Assembly: GCA_965197405.1 (NCBI GenBank)
Contig: OZ240206.1
Location: 1 to 64,000 of the forward strand
Direction of reading: 5' to 3'
DNA: 64,000 bases
From: G965197405 sp965197405
Lineage (GTDB): Bacteria; Chloroflexota; Dehalococcoidia; Lucifugimonadales; JAGWBF01
Part shown: positions 52,859 through 61,072 of the stretch, piece by piece
Layout: each line of letters starts with the position of its first letter
How positions within the stretch are numbered: position 1 is the stretch's first letter
Program-made: the position numbers and the translations under genes
The notes under the pieces: model-generated
Seen by the model: the letters and a program-made list of their open reading frames with translations, nothing else
Database searches by the model: none
What the model was told of the DNA's origin: nothing

Positions 52859-53653
52859 ATGACCACAAGGACGCTGCCCAAGAGTCCCGGAGAGGTCCGG
52901 TCCCTGGTCCGGTCGCAGGAATGGACCGGGGTAACGGCGGGCCTGGCGCCCGGATACGTGCAGGCCAATCTGGCCATCCTCCCCAGGGAGTTGGCCTTCG
53001 ACTTTCTCCTTTTCTGCCAGCGCAATCCCAAACCATGCCCTCTCCTGGAGGTCCTGGAGCCTGGGCAGTTCGAGCCGAAGCAAATGGCGCCCGGGGCGGA
53101 TATGCGCACCGATATTCCAGGATACCGCATCTTCAGGGATGGAGAGATGGTCGGAGAGGAGCAGGATATTCGGTCCGCCTGGAGGGATGACCTGGTCTCC
53201 TTCCTTCTGGGATGCAGCTTCTCTTTCGAGACCGCCCTCGTGAGCGCCGGCATTCCCCTGCGCCATCTGGAAGAAGGGAAAAACGTCTCCATGTACATCA
53301 CGAGCATCGAGACGGCTCCTGCCGGGGCCTTCTCGGGGCCGATGGTGGTGAGCATGCGCTCCATCCCTCGAAGCCAGGTGGTGCGAGCCGTGCAGGTCAC
53401 CTCCCGCTTCCCTGCGGTACACGGCGCGCCGGTGCACATCGGCGACCCGGCGGCCATCGGCATCAGGGACATCGCCCAACCGGACTACGGCGAGCCTACG
53501 GAGATACGCGAAGGAGAGGTGCCCGTCTTCTGGGCCTGCGGCGTCACTCCCCAGGCAGTCGCCCTGAAGTGCAAGCCATCCTTCTTGATCACCCACTCCC
53601 CCGGACGCATGTTCGTAACCGACTGCCGAGACGAGGACCTGGCCATACTATAG
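52859..53653 (+). CDS. DUF1445 putative hydro-lyase / D-glutamate cyclase-like protein
   Basis: The ATG at 52859 is preceded by GGAGGG 7 nt upstream. The 264-residue product shows the family landmarks GVTAGLAPGYVQANLAILPR, FLLFCQRNPKPCPLLEVLEP, DIPGYRIFRDGEMVGE, FLLGCSFSFETALVSAGIP and the C-terminal FWACGVTPQAVALKCKPSFL. DUF1445 (YcsI type) proteins are annotated as hydro-lyases; in vertebrates the same domain is fused to DUF4392 in D-glutamate cyclase. Here a DUF4392 gene follows after 14 bases, so both probably convert D-glutamate to 5-oxo-D-proline together. Confidence 0.8.
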   Translation: MTTRTLPKSPGEVRSLVRSQEWTGVTAGLAPGYVQANLAILPRELAFDFLLFCQRNPKPCPLLEVLEPGQFEPKQMAPGADMRTDIPGYRIFRDGEMVGEEQDIRSAWRDDLVSFLLGCSFSFETALVSAGIPLRHLEEGKNVSMYITSIETAPAGAFSGPMVVSMRSIPRSQVVRAVQVTSRFPAVHGAPVHIGDPAAIGIRDIAQPDYGEPTEIREGEVPVFWACGVTPQAVALKCKPSFLITHSPGRMFVTDCRDEDLAIL

Positions 53654-53667
53654 CGGACCTTTCTGGG

Positions 53668-54534
53668 ATGAGGACTATGCCAAGCATTGAAGACATCATT
53701 CTCGGGAACGACATGCGCGGGGTAGCCGCTCTCCGGCCTCATCTCCCCGCCGACTTCTGCGACCAGGCGGCCCGGTGCGTCCTGGACAGTCCCGGGACTA
53801 CTCTCATCGCCACCGGCTTCTATATCTCCAGGGCCGGAGCGCCGGAGACCGACGGCCCCCCCGGGGCATTGGCCCTGGGGAGGGCTCTGGAGTCCCTGGG
53901 AAGGCGTATGATATACGTCACCGACCGGTACACCATCCCCATATTGCGGCCCTTCGTGGGGTCTGACGGACAGGTGGTTGACTTTCCCATCTCCGATGAC
54001 AACGCCAGCAGGCAGTTCGCCTCGGAATTGCTGTCCAGATTCGAGCCTTCGCTGCTAATATCCATCGAGCGGTGCGGACTGACCGGTGACGGGATGTACC
54101 TCAACATGCGGGGCGTGGATATATCTCCCCACACGGCGAGGATTGACCACCTGTTCCTGCAACATCCCTGCACCATAGGCATCGGCGATGGAGGCAACGA
54201 GATCGGGATGGGCAACCTGGCCCCGTACATACCCCAGGTAGCCAGCCTGCCGGATAACCCGGCCACCACCGGGGCCACCCACCTGGTCATCTCCAGCACA
54301 TCCAACTGGGGAGGCTATGGCCTGGTGGCCGCCCTGTCCCGCATGGCAGGTCGCGTACTCCTCCCCGACCCGGAGGAGGAGACGGCCCTCATACGCCGGA
54401 TGGTGGACCTGGGGGCGGTGGACGGAGTGGTCGGAGCAAGCCAGTATTCGGTAGATGCGATGAGTGTCGCTGAGCACGGCCAAGCGTTATCCAGCTTACA
54501 TGACTTACTGGCCGAGGAAGGAGTCCCTTCCTGA
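53668..54534 (+). CDS. DUF4392 D-glutamate cyclase-like protein
   Basis: The start ATG at 53668 (MRTMPSIEDIIL) is chosen because the longer open frame upstream is only the shadow of the DUF1445 gene. The 288-residue product has the DUF4392 motifs TLIATGFYISRAGAPETDGP followed by PGALALGRALESLGRRMIYV, RCGLTGDGMYLNMRGVDISP, HPCTIGIGDGGNEIGMGNLA and STSNWGGYGLVAAL. It corresponds to the C-terminal domain of mitochondrial D-glutamate cyclase, with an intact GDGGNEIGMG loop. Adjacent DUF1445 supports the same pathway. Confidence 0.8.
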   Translation: MRTMPSIEDIILGNDMRGVAALRPHLPADFCDQAARCVLDSPGTTLIATGFYISRAGAPETDGPPGALALGRALESLGRRMIYVTDRYTIPILRPFVGSDGQVVDFPISDDNASRQFASELLSRFEPSLLISIERCGLTGDGMYLNMRGVDISPHTARIDHLFLQHPCTIGIGDGGNEIGMGNLAPYIPQVASLPDNPATTGATHLVISSTSNWGGYGLVAALSRMAGRVLLPDPEEETALIRRMVDLGAVDGVVGASQYSVDAMSVAEHGQALSSLHDLLAEEGVPS

Positions 54535-54571
54535 GGGCCAAGGCCCTTGCCTTTCCACTCCCGGCAGAGTA

Positions 54572-55477
54572 TCAAGTGACCCCGTCCGCCTGCTCGGATA
54601 CCTGAGCGCCGGCTACCTCTTCCAGCGGCAGCACCAGACACGAGATGTCCAGCTCGCCCATTCCCTTGCTGATGGCCTCCTGAATTATCTCCAAGGCGCG
54701 CTCCCCAGCCGGAATCGGAGAGCCAATCTCCCTCGCAAACTCCTGGACTATGCCCATATCCTTGGCAAACAGCCTCAGAGGAGCCCTGGCGTTGGCAAAG
54801 TCCCTCTCCACCATGACGGCGCCGTTTCGAGAGAGCATGAAGCTGGCACCCCAGCTTGTGCTCAGTATCTCCAGGAGCATCCGGGGGTCAGCCCCCGCCT
54901 TGGACCCGACCAGCAAGGCTTCGGCAGCCGCCAGAGAGTGGACGCTGCACATCAGCTGGTTTACCAGCTTGACCACGCTGCCGGAGCCAGTAGCGCCAAC
55001 GTGGCGTATGTTAGCCCCGAAAGCCTCGAATACGGGCCGGGCCTTTTGAAATACCTCCTGGTCGCCACCGACCATAATGGTAAGAGTACCGTCGGAGGCC
55101 CGCTCCACACCGCCGCTTATGGGGGCGTCCAGGAAGAAAGCACCCCCGGCCTCCGCAGCCCTGGCGACGTTTCGAGAGGTAGAAGGGGACACGGTGCTGT
55201 GGTCCACGAAAATCTGGCCGGGGCGGGCCGCCGGTACGACCCCATCCTCGCCCAGGAACACGTTTTCCACCGTGGCAACATCGGGAAGGCAGGTGAGGAC
55301 GATGTCCGAGGACTCGGCGACCCCGGCTGGCGATGAAGCAGGATGAGCGCCCTGCCGGGCCAACTCCTCCACCCTGCCCCTGCTCCGGTTGTGCACGGTC
55401 AGGTGAAACCCAGCCTTGAGCAGGCGCTGGGACATGGGCATACCCATCCGGCCCAGCCCGATGAAACCGACTTTCAT
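54572..55477 (-). CDS. Beta-hydroxyacid dehydrogenase (3-hydroxyisobutyrate dehydrogenase family)
   Basis: The start MKVGFIGLGRMGMPMSQRLL at 55477 follows AAGGAGG. The longer open frame upstream reads only repeat DNA. The 301-residue enzyme has an N-terminal NAD(P)-binding fold (GLGRMG), the substrate motif FLDAPISGGVERASDGTLTI (family D-A-P-V-S-G-G), and GSGSVVKLVNQLMCS with the catalytic Lys. It oxidises 3-hydroxyacids such as 3-hydroxyisobutyrate or tartronate semialdehyde in reverse. The exact substrate cannot be told. It is convergent to the cyclase pair. Confidence 0.85.
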   Translation of the reverse strand: MKVGFIGLGRMGMPMSQRLLKAGFHLTVHNRSRGRVEELARQGAHPASSPAGVAESSDIVLTCLPDVATVENVFLGEDGVVPAARPGQIFVDHSTVSPSTSRNVARAAEAGGAFFLDAPISGGVERASDGTLTIMVGGDQEVFQKARPVFEAFGANIRHVGATGSGSVVKLVNQLMCSVHSLAAAEALLVGSKAGADPRMLLEILSTSWGASFMLSRNGAVMVERDFANARAPLRLFAKDMGIVQEFAREIGSPIPAGERALEIIQEAISKGMGELDISCLVLPLEEVAGAQVSEQADGVT

Positions 55478-55499
55478 TTCCGCCTCCTTACCATGAAAA

Positions 55500-55845
55500 T
55501 GCCCTTCGTCATACCCGTGAAAGCGGGTGTCCACATCCTCGACGCCTCTTGGACTCCTGCTTCCGCAGGAGTGACGGTCGGGAAGGCTGGCCGCCATTTT
55601 CATGGGAATGACATGCGGTGGGGCCTGTGGTACATGAAAATACTCTTCGTCATACCCGTGAAAACGGGTATCCATACTCTCATGTCATTCCGAGCGCAGC
55701 GAGGAATCTAAAAATCCATGCTCTCGAGTAAGCCCGCGCTTTAGATTCCTCACTCCGCTTCGCTCCGTTCGGAATGACGCGCGGGGCCTGTATTCACCTA
55801 ACGCGGGGAATGAAACGACCCTGCCAGGCAGGGCTATATCTCCAG
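55500..55845. repeat. Cluster of dispersed palindromic repeats
   Basis: Contains CGTCATACCCGTGAAAGCGG (55508) and a near-identical second copy (55649), the hairpin GACTCCTGCTTCCGCAGGAG (55552), and the GTCATTCCGAGCGCAGCGAG (55683) / TCCGTTCGGAATGAC (55765) pair seen also at 22638 and 60708. It fills the space between the dehydrogenase and the EtfBA gene. No gene is present. Confidence 0.7.
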
Positions 55846-55847
55846 CA

Positions 55848-57713
55848 CTACTCAGCGTTTTTCGCCAACACCGGCTTCAGGGCCTCAACCAGCGGCGGCA
55901 GGTAGGTCTGCCAATCGCCGACGATGCTGAAGTCGGCGGCCTGCAGGATGGGAGAGCGGCGGGGATTGGGGTTGTTGTTGACGGCGAGGATGGTGCCCGC
56001 CTTCTGTATACCCACCGTGTGGTTGAAGTCCCCCCTTATGCCGACAGCTATGTACAGGTCCGGAGCGATGGCCCGTCCCGTCAGGCCCACCTGTACCTGC
56101 CTGGGCAGCCAACCCGCGTCGGTAACGTCGCGGGTCGCGGCCAGGGTTGCTCCGATGGACCGGGCGAGGTTATGTATAGTGGGCAGGTTCTCAGGGCCTC
56201 CCACGCCCTTCCCCACTCCCAGGACAATCCGCGCCGACCCCAACTCCAGGCCTCCGCCACTCTCCTGGGAATGGACCTCCAGCACCTTTATGTCAGGCCC
56301 CACTGTACCGGGGACGGCCAGGGCTTCCAAGACCGCCTCCAGGCCCCAGCGAGGCTCCACGGGGGTGAGGAGCCCTGGCCGGAGGGTGACCATGTAAGGG
56401 CGGGTCCTGGACAGAATGGGCGCCACCACGTTGCCGCCGAGGGCCGGTTTGAGCTGCACGAGCTGATCGTCCTCGTCAATTTCAAGGTCAATGCAGTCGC
56501 CCGTGAGGCCCAGGCCCAGCCTCGCCGCGACGCGGGAGGCCAGGTCGCGGCCGTTGGCCGTGGAGGGAAAGAGAACGGCGTAGGGAGCGTGGCCGCCGAT
56601 GGCCTCGCCCAGAGCGCGGGTGCAGCCGCGACCCGTGGGGTGGCCCAGGGCGGGGTCGTCCAGCATGAACACCCTATCCGCTCCGTAGGCCGCCAGCGCC
56701 CTGAGGCCGTCGTCCTCGACTCGCCCTGTCAGCACCGCGCATACCTCGCTGTGGGTATGCTCCGCCAGCTCCCTGGCCTTGCCGAGAAGCTCAAAGGTCG
56801 TCCGGCGCAGGCCGGACCCTGTCCGCTCTGCCACCACCCAAACAGCCCTCTCCCTCTGTCCCGTGTACCCGGACCACCCGGCCCTCTCGACAGGGGCGGC
56901 GGCAGTGGCGGTGGTCTTCTGCATCAGGCCGTCCACCATCTTCCGGGCCGCCGCGTGAGGGTCGGTCTCCTCGATGACCACACCCAAGCGTTCAGGCTCC
57001 ACCAGGCGGATGTCTGCCACCCACGTAGGGGAACCGTCGGCGCCGAAGAGGGAGAGGTCCGGCGAAAGCTGGGCTGCGTGAACCTCCTCGATGGCAGGGT
57101 TCTCCCTGGCTGCTTCCATGTCTTGGCGGGAGGGCCACCTCTCCGCCATGATGCCCTCTGCCACGCCCACCAGCGCGGGCACAGGGCTTCGGACCAGCTC
57201 GTAGCCTTCGTCCGTCACTCGCTCCACCACCAGGCGCTCGTCACGGGTGGAGTATTCGAGCCTCCGGACGTTGCCGACGTAGGGAATATCCAGTAGCTCG
57301 GCGGTCTCAGGCCCCACCTGGCCGGTCTCGGCGTCGGTACTGTTCCTGCCGCAAAAGATGAGCCAGTCCCCGGTCTGCGCGTCGAACCCCTCTCGCCTCA
57401 GGGCTAGGGCCAGGGTTCGAGCGGTCGCCAGCGTGTCGGAGCCGGCCATGGCCCTGTCGGTGAGGTGGACGGCCCGGTGCGCTCCCATCGCCAGGCATTG
57501 TATTAGGGCCTCCCGGGCTTGAGGCGGACCCATGCTAAAGACCACCACCTCTCCCCCGGTCTCTTTAGCCAGTTCCACAGCCCGGTCCACGGCCAGCAGA
57601 TCGAAGGAGTTCACCTCCAGGGGCACACCCTCCCGCACGATGGACTTCGTCTCGTAGTCGAACTTGATGCGAGAGACCACAGGGACCTGCTTTATGCAGA
57701 CGGCTATCTTCAT
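55848..57713 (-). CDS. Fused electron-transfer flavoprotein, beta plus alpha subunits
   Basis: The start MKIAVCIKQVPVVSRIKFDY at 57713 is the EtfB start. Residues 1-255 form EtfB (AVELAKETGGEVVVFSMGPP; CGRNSTDAETGQVGPETAEL). After a linker, residues about 295-621 form EtfA, with the FAD-binding C-terminal domain GVGKGVGGPENLPTIHNLAR, LTGRAIAPDLYIAVGIRGDF, HTVGIQKAGTILAVNNNPNP. The subunits are separate genes in most bacteria. It passes electrons from dehydrogenases to an ETF:quinone oxidoreductase. It starts 2 bases after the pncB stop and so shares its transcript. Confidence 0.9.
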   Translation of the reverse strand: MKIAVCIKQVPVVSRIKFDYETKSIVREGVPLEVNSFDLLAVDRAVELAKETGGEVVVFSMGPPQAREALIQCLAMGAHRAVHLTDRAMAGSDTLATARTLALALRREGFDAQTGDWLIFCGRNSTDAETGQVGPETAELLDIPYVGNVRRLEYSTRDERLVVERVTDEGYELVRSPVPALVGVAEGIMAERWPSRQDMEAARENPAIEEVHAAQLSPDLSLFGADGSPTWVADIRLVEPERLGVVIEETDPHAAARKMVDGLMQKTTATAAAPVERAGWSGYTGQRERAVWVVAERTGSGLRRTTFELLGKARELAEHTHSEVCAVLTGRVEDDGLRALAAYGADRVFMLDDPALGHPTGRGCTRALGEAIGGHAPYAVLFPSTANGRDLASRVAARLGLGLTGDCIDLEIDEDDQLVQLKPALGGNVVAPILSRTRPYMVTLRPGLLTPVEPRWGLEAVLEALAVPGTVGPDIKVLEVHSQESGGGLELGSARIVLGVGKGVGGPENLPTIHNLARSIGATLAATRDVTDAGWLPRQVQVGLTGRAIAPDLYIAVGIRGDFNHTVGIQKAGTILAVNNNPNPRRSPILQAADFSIVGDWQTYLPPLVEALKPVLAKNAE

Positions 57714-57715
57714 AG

Positions 57716-59125
57716 CTACCTTTCTTCCCATTTCGACTTCCGGAGGCCAGGTCTGCCGCCGTCCGGCCAGGCGAGGTCCTCCCTGGCCGCCAGCTCGCGC
57801 CCCGTCCTGTGGTGAAGCTCTTTCAAGCGGGCGCTCAGGGCGACTTCATAGGTGGCCGGGTCTTGCAGGGCTTTGAACTCGTGCTCCAGACAGCCGAAGT
57901 CCCCCTTGAAACAGCCCCTTATCTCCTCCAGGGAAGGTAGACGCCCTATAGTCCTGCCGCCTCCCATCACCTTTCTCAGGAGGGGTTCGCCAGGTCTCAA
58001 GTCCTCGTCCTTCAGGGCCAAGACGTCCCGGGAGAACCTTCCCGCGCCGTCTCGCAGGCGGAATACCTGCTTCTCGCCGGGCAGGGATATTTTACCGGTG
58101 CTGAGCTTCAACACCGGCCGCCTGTCGTACCTGACCAGCTTGTACGCCATGTCCGACCAGGGCGCGTCGGCAGATATGCCCATTTTGGTGCCCACGCCGA
58201 AGCTGTCTATGGGCGCGCCACAGCGTGTTAGCGCCTCCACGTCGGAGTCGTCCAGGCCCCCACTGGCCACGATGCTCACGTAGTGCAGGCCCTCCCGGTC
58301 CAGGACCGACCGGACTTCCCTGCTGAGGCTTGCGAAGTCTCCACTGTCCAACCGCACGCCCAGCAGACGCTGCCCTGCTGCCTCCATCTCCCTGCCGACC
58401 GTCGCGGCCCTTCTGGCCCCGGTGACGGTGTCGTAGGTGTCTATCAGAAGAATAGACCTGTCGGGGAAGCTCTTGACGAAGGCGCGGAAGGCGTCCAGCT
58501 CATGCTCGTAGCTGGTGATGAAGGAGTGGGCCATTGTGCCGCTCATGGGTATGCCGTATACCTTGCCCGCCAGCACGTTGCTGGTGGAATCGAAGCCGGC
58601 GACATAGCTGGCCCTCGCCACCTTCATCCCGGCATCTATGCCGTGGGTGCGGCGAAGGGAGAAGTCCATCAGAGGTCTGCCCCTAGCCGCCCAGACATAT
58701 CGCGCGGCCTTGGTGGCTATGAGACTCTGGAGGTTTATCTGGTTGATGATATACGTCTCCACCATCTGCGCCTCTATGATGGGGCCGGTGACCTCCAGAA
58801 CAGGCTCGCCGGTGAAGAAAAGCCTGCCTTCTGGAATCGCCCGCACGTCGCCCGTAAATCTGAGGCCCGACAGGTAGTCCAGGAAGTCGGGGGAGAATAT
58901 GCCGGTGGAGCGCAGGTAGTCTATGGATTCCCGGGGGAAGCGCCATCCTTCCAGGTACTTGAGCACGTCCTCGAGGCCGGCGGAGACGAAGTAGGAGCGG
59001 TTGGCGGGGTACTTGCGAATGAAGAGGCTGAAGGTGGCCGGGGCGAACATGCGGTTCTGGAAGTAGGTCTGGGCCATAGTTAGCTCGTAAAGGTCGGTCA
59101 GAAGGCCCAGGTCTCCAGCTGTCAT
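57716..59125 (-). CDS. pncB: Nicotinate phosphoribosyltransferase
   Basis: The start MTAGDLGLLTDLYELTMAQT at 59125 is preceded by GGAGGAG and matches the family start. The 469-residue enzyme has the conserved LMDFSLRRTHGIDAGMKVAR, IPMSGTMAHSFITSYEHELD, LIDTYDTVTGARRA, GVRLDSGDFASLSREVR and the cofactor loop DSFGVGTKMGISAD. It converts nicotinate and PRPP to nicotinate mononucleotide in NAD salvage. Second gene of an operon: CorC-like, pncB, etfBA. Confidence 0.9.
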   Translation of the reverse strand: MTAGDLGLLTDLYELTMAQTYFQNRMFAPATFSLFIRKYPANRSYFVSAGLEDVLKYLEGWRFPRESIDYLRSTGIFSPDFLDYLSGLRFTGDVRAIPEGRLFFTGEPVLEVTGPIIEAQMVETYIINQINLQSLIATKAARYVWAARGRPLMDFSLRRTHGIDAGMKVARASYVAGFDSTSNVLAGKVYGIPMSGTMAHSFITSYEHELDAFRAFVKSFPDRSILLIDTYDTVTGARRAATVGREMEAAGQRLLGVRLDSGDFASLSREVRSVLDREGLHYVSIVASGGLDDSDVEALTRCGAPIDSFGVGTKMGISADAPWSDMAYKLVRYDRRPVLKLSTGKISLPGEKQVFRLRDGAGRFSRDVLALKDEDLRPGEPLLRKVMGGGRTIGRLPSLEEIRGCFKGDFGCLEHEFKALQDPATYEVALSARLKELHHRTGRELAAREDLAWPDGGRPGLRKSKWEER

Positions 59126-59178
59126 GTCAGAGTCTCCTCCGGGAACCTCGCTTGAGTTGAAGGGTGGCGGGTCCTTGC

Positions 59179-60462
59179 TTACGACTTCCTCTGCTCCACC
59201 GGCTCCGCCACCCACTGCACCCTGACCTGCTCAATCTTCAGCCGCCGCATCTCCGTAACTTCCAGGCGCAGGTCCTTGTAGTGCAGGTGTTCCCCCTCCC
59301 TGGGGATGTGTCCCAGCCGCTCCAGGATAAAGCCGGCCAGGGTCTGGTAATTGCCCTCGGGCAGGTCGAGGCGCAGCTCGTCGTTGGCCTCCTGGATGCC
59401 TATGCCGGCGTCCACCTCGTAGATGTTCTCGCCTATGGCGGCGAACTCCTCCACGGCGGGTTCGCCCTCCTCGCCCACGGGTCCCACGATAACCTCGAGG
59501 AGCCGCTTCAGAGTCACCAGGCCTGCCACGCCGCCAAACTGGTCTACGACGATGGCCATCTGCTGCCCCGCCTCCCGCAGCTCCGAGAATAGCTCGGCTA
59601 CGAGCTTGGTCTCCGGCACAAAATAGGCGGGCCGCTGGACGTCGGCTACACTGTTGCCGGGCCGGAGACCCTTCTGCGCTATGGCCTGGAGTAGGTCCTT
59701 CACCGAGAGGATGCCGATGATATTCTCCGGGTCTCCCTCGAAGACGGGAAAACGGGTGTGGGTCTGACGGCTGTAGATTTTGAGGAACTCCTCCAGGGTG
59801 GCGCCCTTCTCGACCCAGACAATTTCCGTCCTTGGAGTCATGATTTCCTGGACCTGGCGGTCGCCAAAGTGGAACACCTTTTCCAGCATCTCCGCTTCCG
59901 TAGGCTCTACCGCTCCGGCCTGAGCGCCAACGGAAATCATCGTCCGTATCTCCTCCTCGCTCACCTGGGAGTGGGTGGTGGAGATACCGAGGGCCCTGTT
60001 GACCAGGAAGCTGACGCCCTGGAGCAAGCGAATCGCCGGAGACAGTATCCAGCCCACCACGATTAGCGGGCCGGAGACGGCGAAGGCCACCTTCTCGGCG
60101 AGGCTCCATGCCACCGTTTTGGGCAGGGTCTCACCAAATACCAGCAAGAGGAAGGTAACGACAACGGTGGACACCAGGACGGCCAGGTTGGCGTTGTCTA
60201 TTATGCTAATCGCAATTGCCGTGGCCAACGCTGCGGCTGCTGTGTTGACCAGGTTATTGCTCAGCAGCACCGTAGCCAGGAGCTTCTCCGGTCGCTCAAG
60301 CAGACGGGACACGCGCCCCGCACCGGGCCTGCCTAAGTTCAGCAGATACAGGAGACGAACCCGTGGAAAGGCGATGAAGGCGGTTTCAGAGGCGGAGAAG
60401 AAGGCGGATAGCACCAGGCAGACTGCAAGAAGAGCTAGCTTCCATAAGTCACTGGGTTCCAT
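59179..60462 (-). CDS. CNNM/CorC-type membrane protein with CBS domains (hemolysin family)
   Basis: The 427-residue protein has an N-terminal DUF21/CNNM membrane domain of about four helices (LAVCLVLSAFFSASETAFIA; LLSNNLVNTAAAALATAIAI), a CBS pair (DRQVQEIMTPRTEIVWVEKG; HTRFPVFEGDPENIIGILSV; QMAIVVDQFGGVAGLVTLKR), and a C-terminal CorC_HlyC domain (GNYQTLAGFILERLGHIPRE). These proteins are linked to magnesium or cobalt export. 'Hemolysin' is a historical name. Confidence 0.9.
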   Translation of the reverse strand: MEPSDLWKLALLAVCLVLSAFFSASETAFIAFPRVRLLYLLNLGRPGAGRVSRLLERPEKLLATVLLSNNLVNTAAAALATAIAISIIDNANLAVLVSTVVVTFLLLVFGETLPKTVAWSLAEKVAFAVSGPLIVVGWILSPAIRLLQGVSFLVNRALGISTTHSQVSEEEIRTMISVGAQAGAVEPTEAEMLEKVFHFGDRQVQEIMTPRTEIVWVEKGATLEEFLKIYSRQTHTRFPVFEGDPENIIGILSVKDLLQAIAQKGLRPGNSVADVQRPAYFVPETKLVAELFSELREAGQQMAIVVDQFGGVAGLVTLKRLLEVIVGPVGEEGEPAVEEFAAIGENIYEVDAGIGIQEANDELRLDLPEGNYQTLAGFILERLGHIPREGEHLHYKDLRLEVTEMRRLKIEQVRVQWVAEPVEQRKS

Positions 60463-60554
60463 CTACGATCACTCCTTTTTTGCCCTTTTTGACATGCACA
60501 GGGGATAGACTGGTAGCGGTCACTATATCCGGTGGGACGGCAAAAACAAGCGGA

Positions 60555-60595
60555 CTGGCCCCTGAGACCTCGACGTTTCGAGGCCCGGGGGCCAG
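60555..60595. terminator. Strong GC-rich hairpin
   Basis: CTGGCCCC and GGGGGCCAG pair around an inner CCTCG..CGAGG stem, giving a long two-part hairpin upstream of the CorC-like gene. No T-run is obvious on either side, so it may be a terminator for transcripts from the right or a folded repeat. Confidence 0.4.
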
Positions 60596-60699
60596 CCTGC
60601 CATGAGTTGGACTATCATTGCACACGTGTAAGTATCATACCATCCGCAATGCCCTATATCAACTCGTGGACGAAAGCATACAGGGCCGTTTCGTTCCCG

Positions 60700-61000
60700 G
60701 AAGATGTCGTTCCGAGCGCAGCGAGGAACCTAAAATTCTTCGTCAGCAGAACGGCGCGAATAGCAAGGATTTTAGACCCCTCGCTCTGCTCGGGGTGACA
60801 GTGAAAAGACCCTATGAGAGCACAGGGTATTTCAATTGTCAGGATAGGCTCTCATTCGTCACTCCCGCGAAGCTTGCTCCCGTGAAAACGGGGAGCGGGA
60901 GCCCAGAAGCCGGGGATATGGATTCCGGCTCAAAGCCTTCCCCGTACTGGATACGGGGGCCGGAATGACGGCATGGGAGTTAAAGGATATTTTCATGGCA
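60700..61000. repeat. Dispersed palindromic repeats
   Basis: Contains the GTCGTTCCGAGCGCAGCGAG unit (60706) with its partner GCTCTGCTCGGGGTGACA near 60800, then CGTCACTCCCGCGAAG (60858) with nested hairpins and the palindrome CCCCGTACTGGATACGGGG (60940-60958), identical to one inside both IS630 transposase genes. The block is closed by CCGGAATGACGG. Non-coding. Confidence 0.7.
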
Positions 61001-61072
61001 ATGACAATCGAACGGCCCGATGAACGCAGAGGAAAGCCCCGAATGTTTTACAAACTGCACCCAACGTGATCG

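Noticed and set aside
56019..57296. A 425-codon plus-strand open frame opposite the EtfBA gene
   Set aside because: Shadow frame of a well-conserved gene, with no recognisable protein features.
60532..60968. Plus-strand frames of 88 and 116 codons in the repeat region
   Set aside because: They translate dispersed repeats (for example the SERSEEPK-type peptide) and have no independent support as genes.
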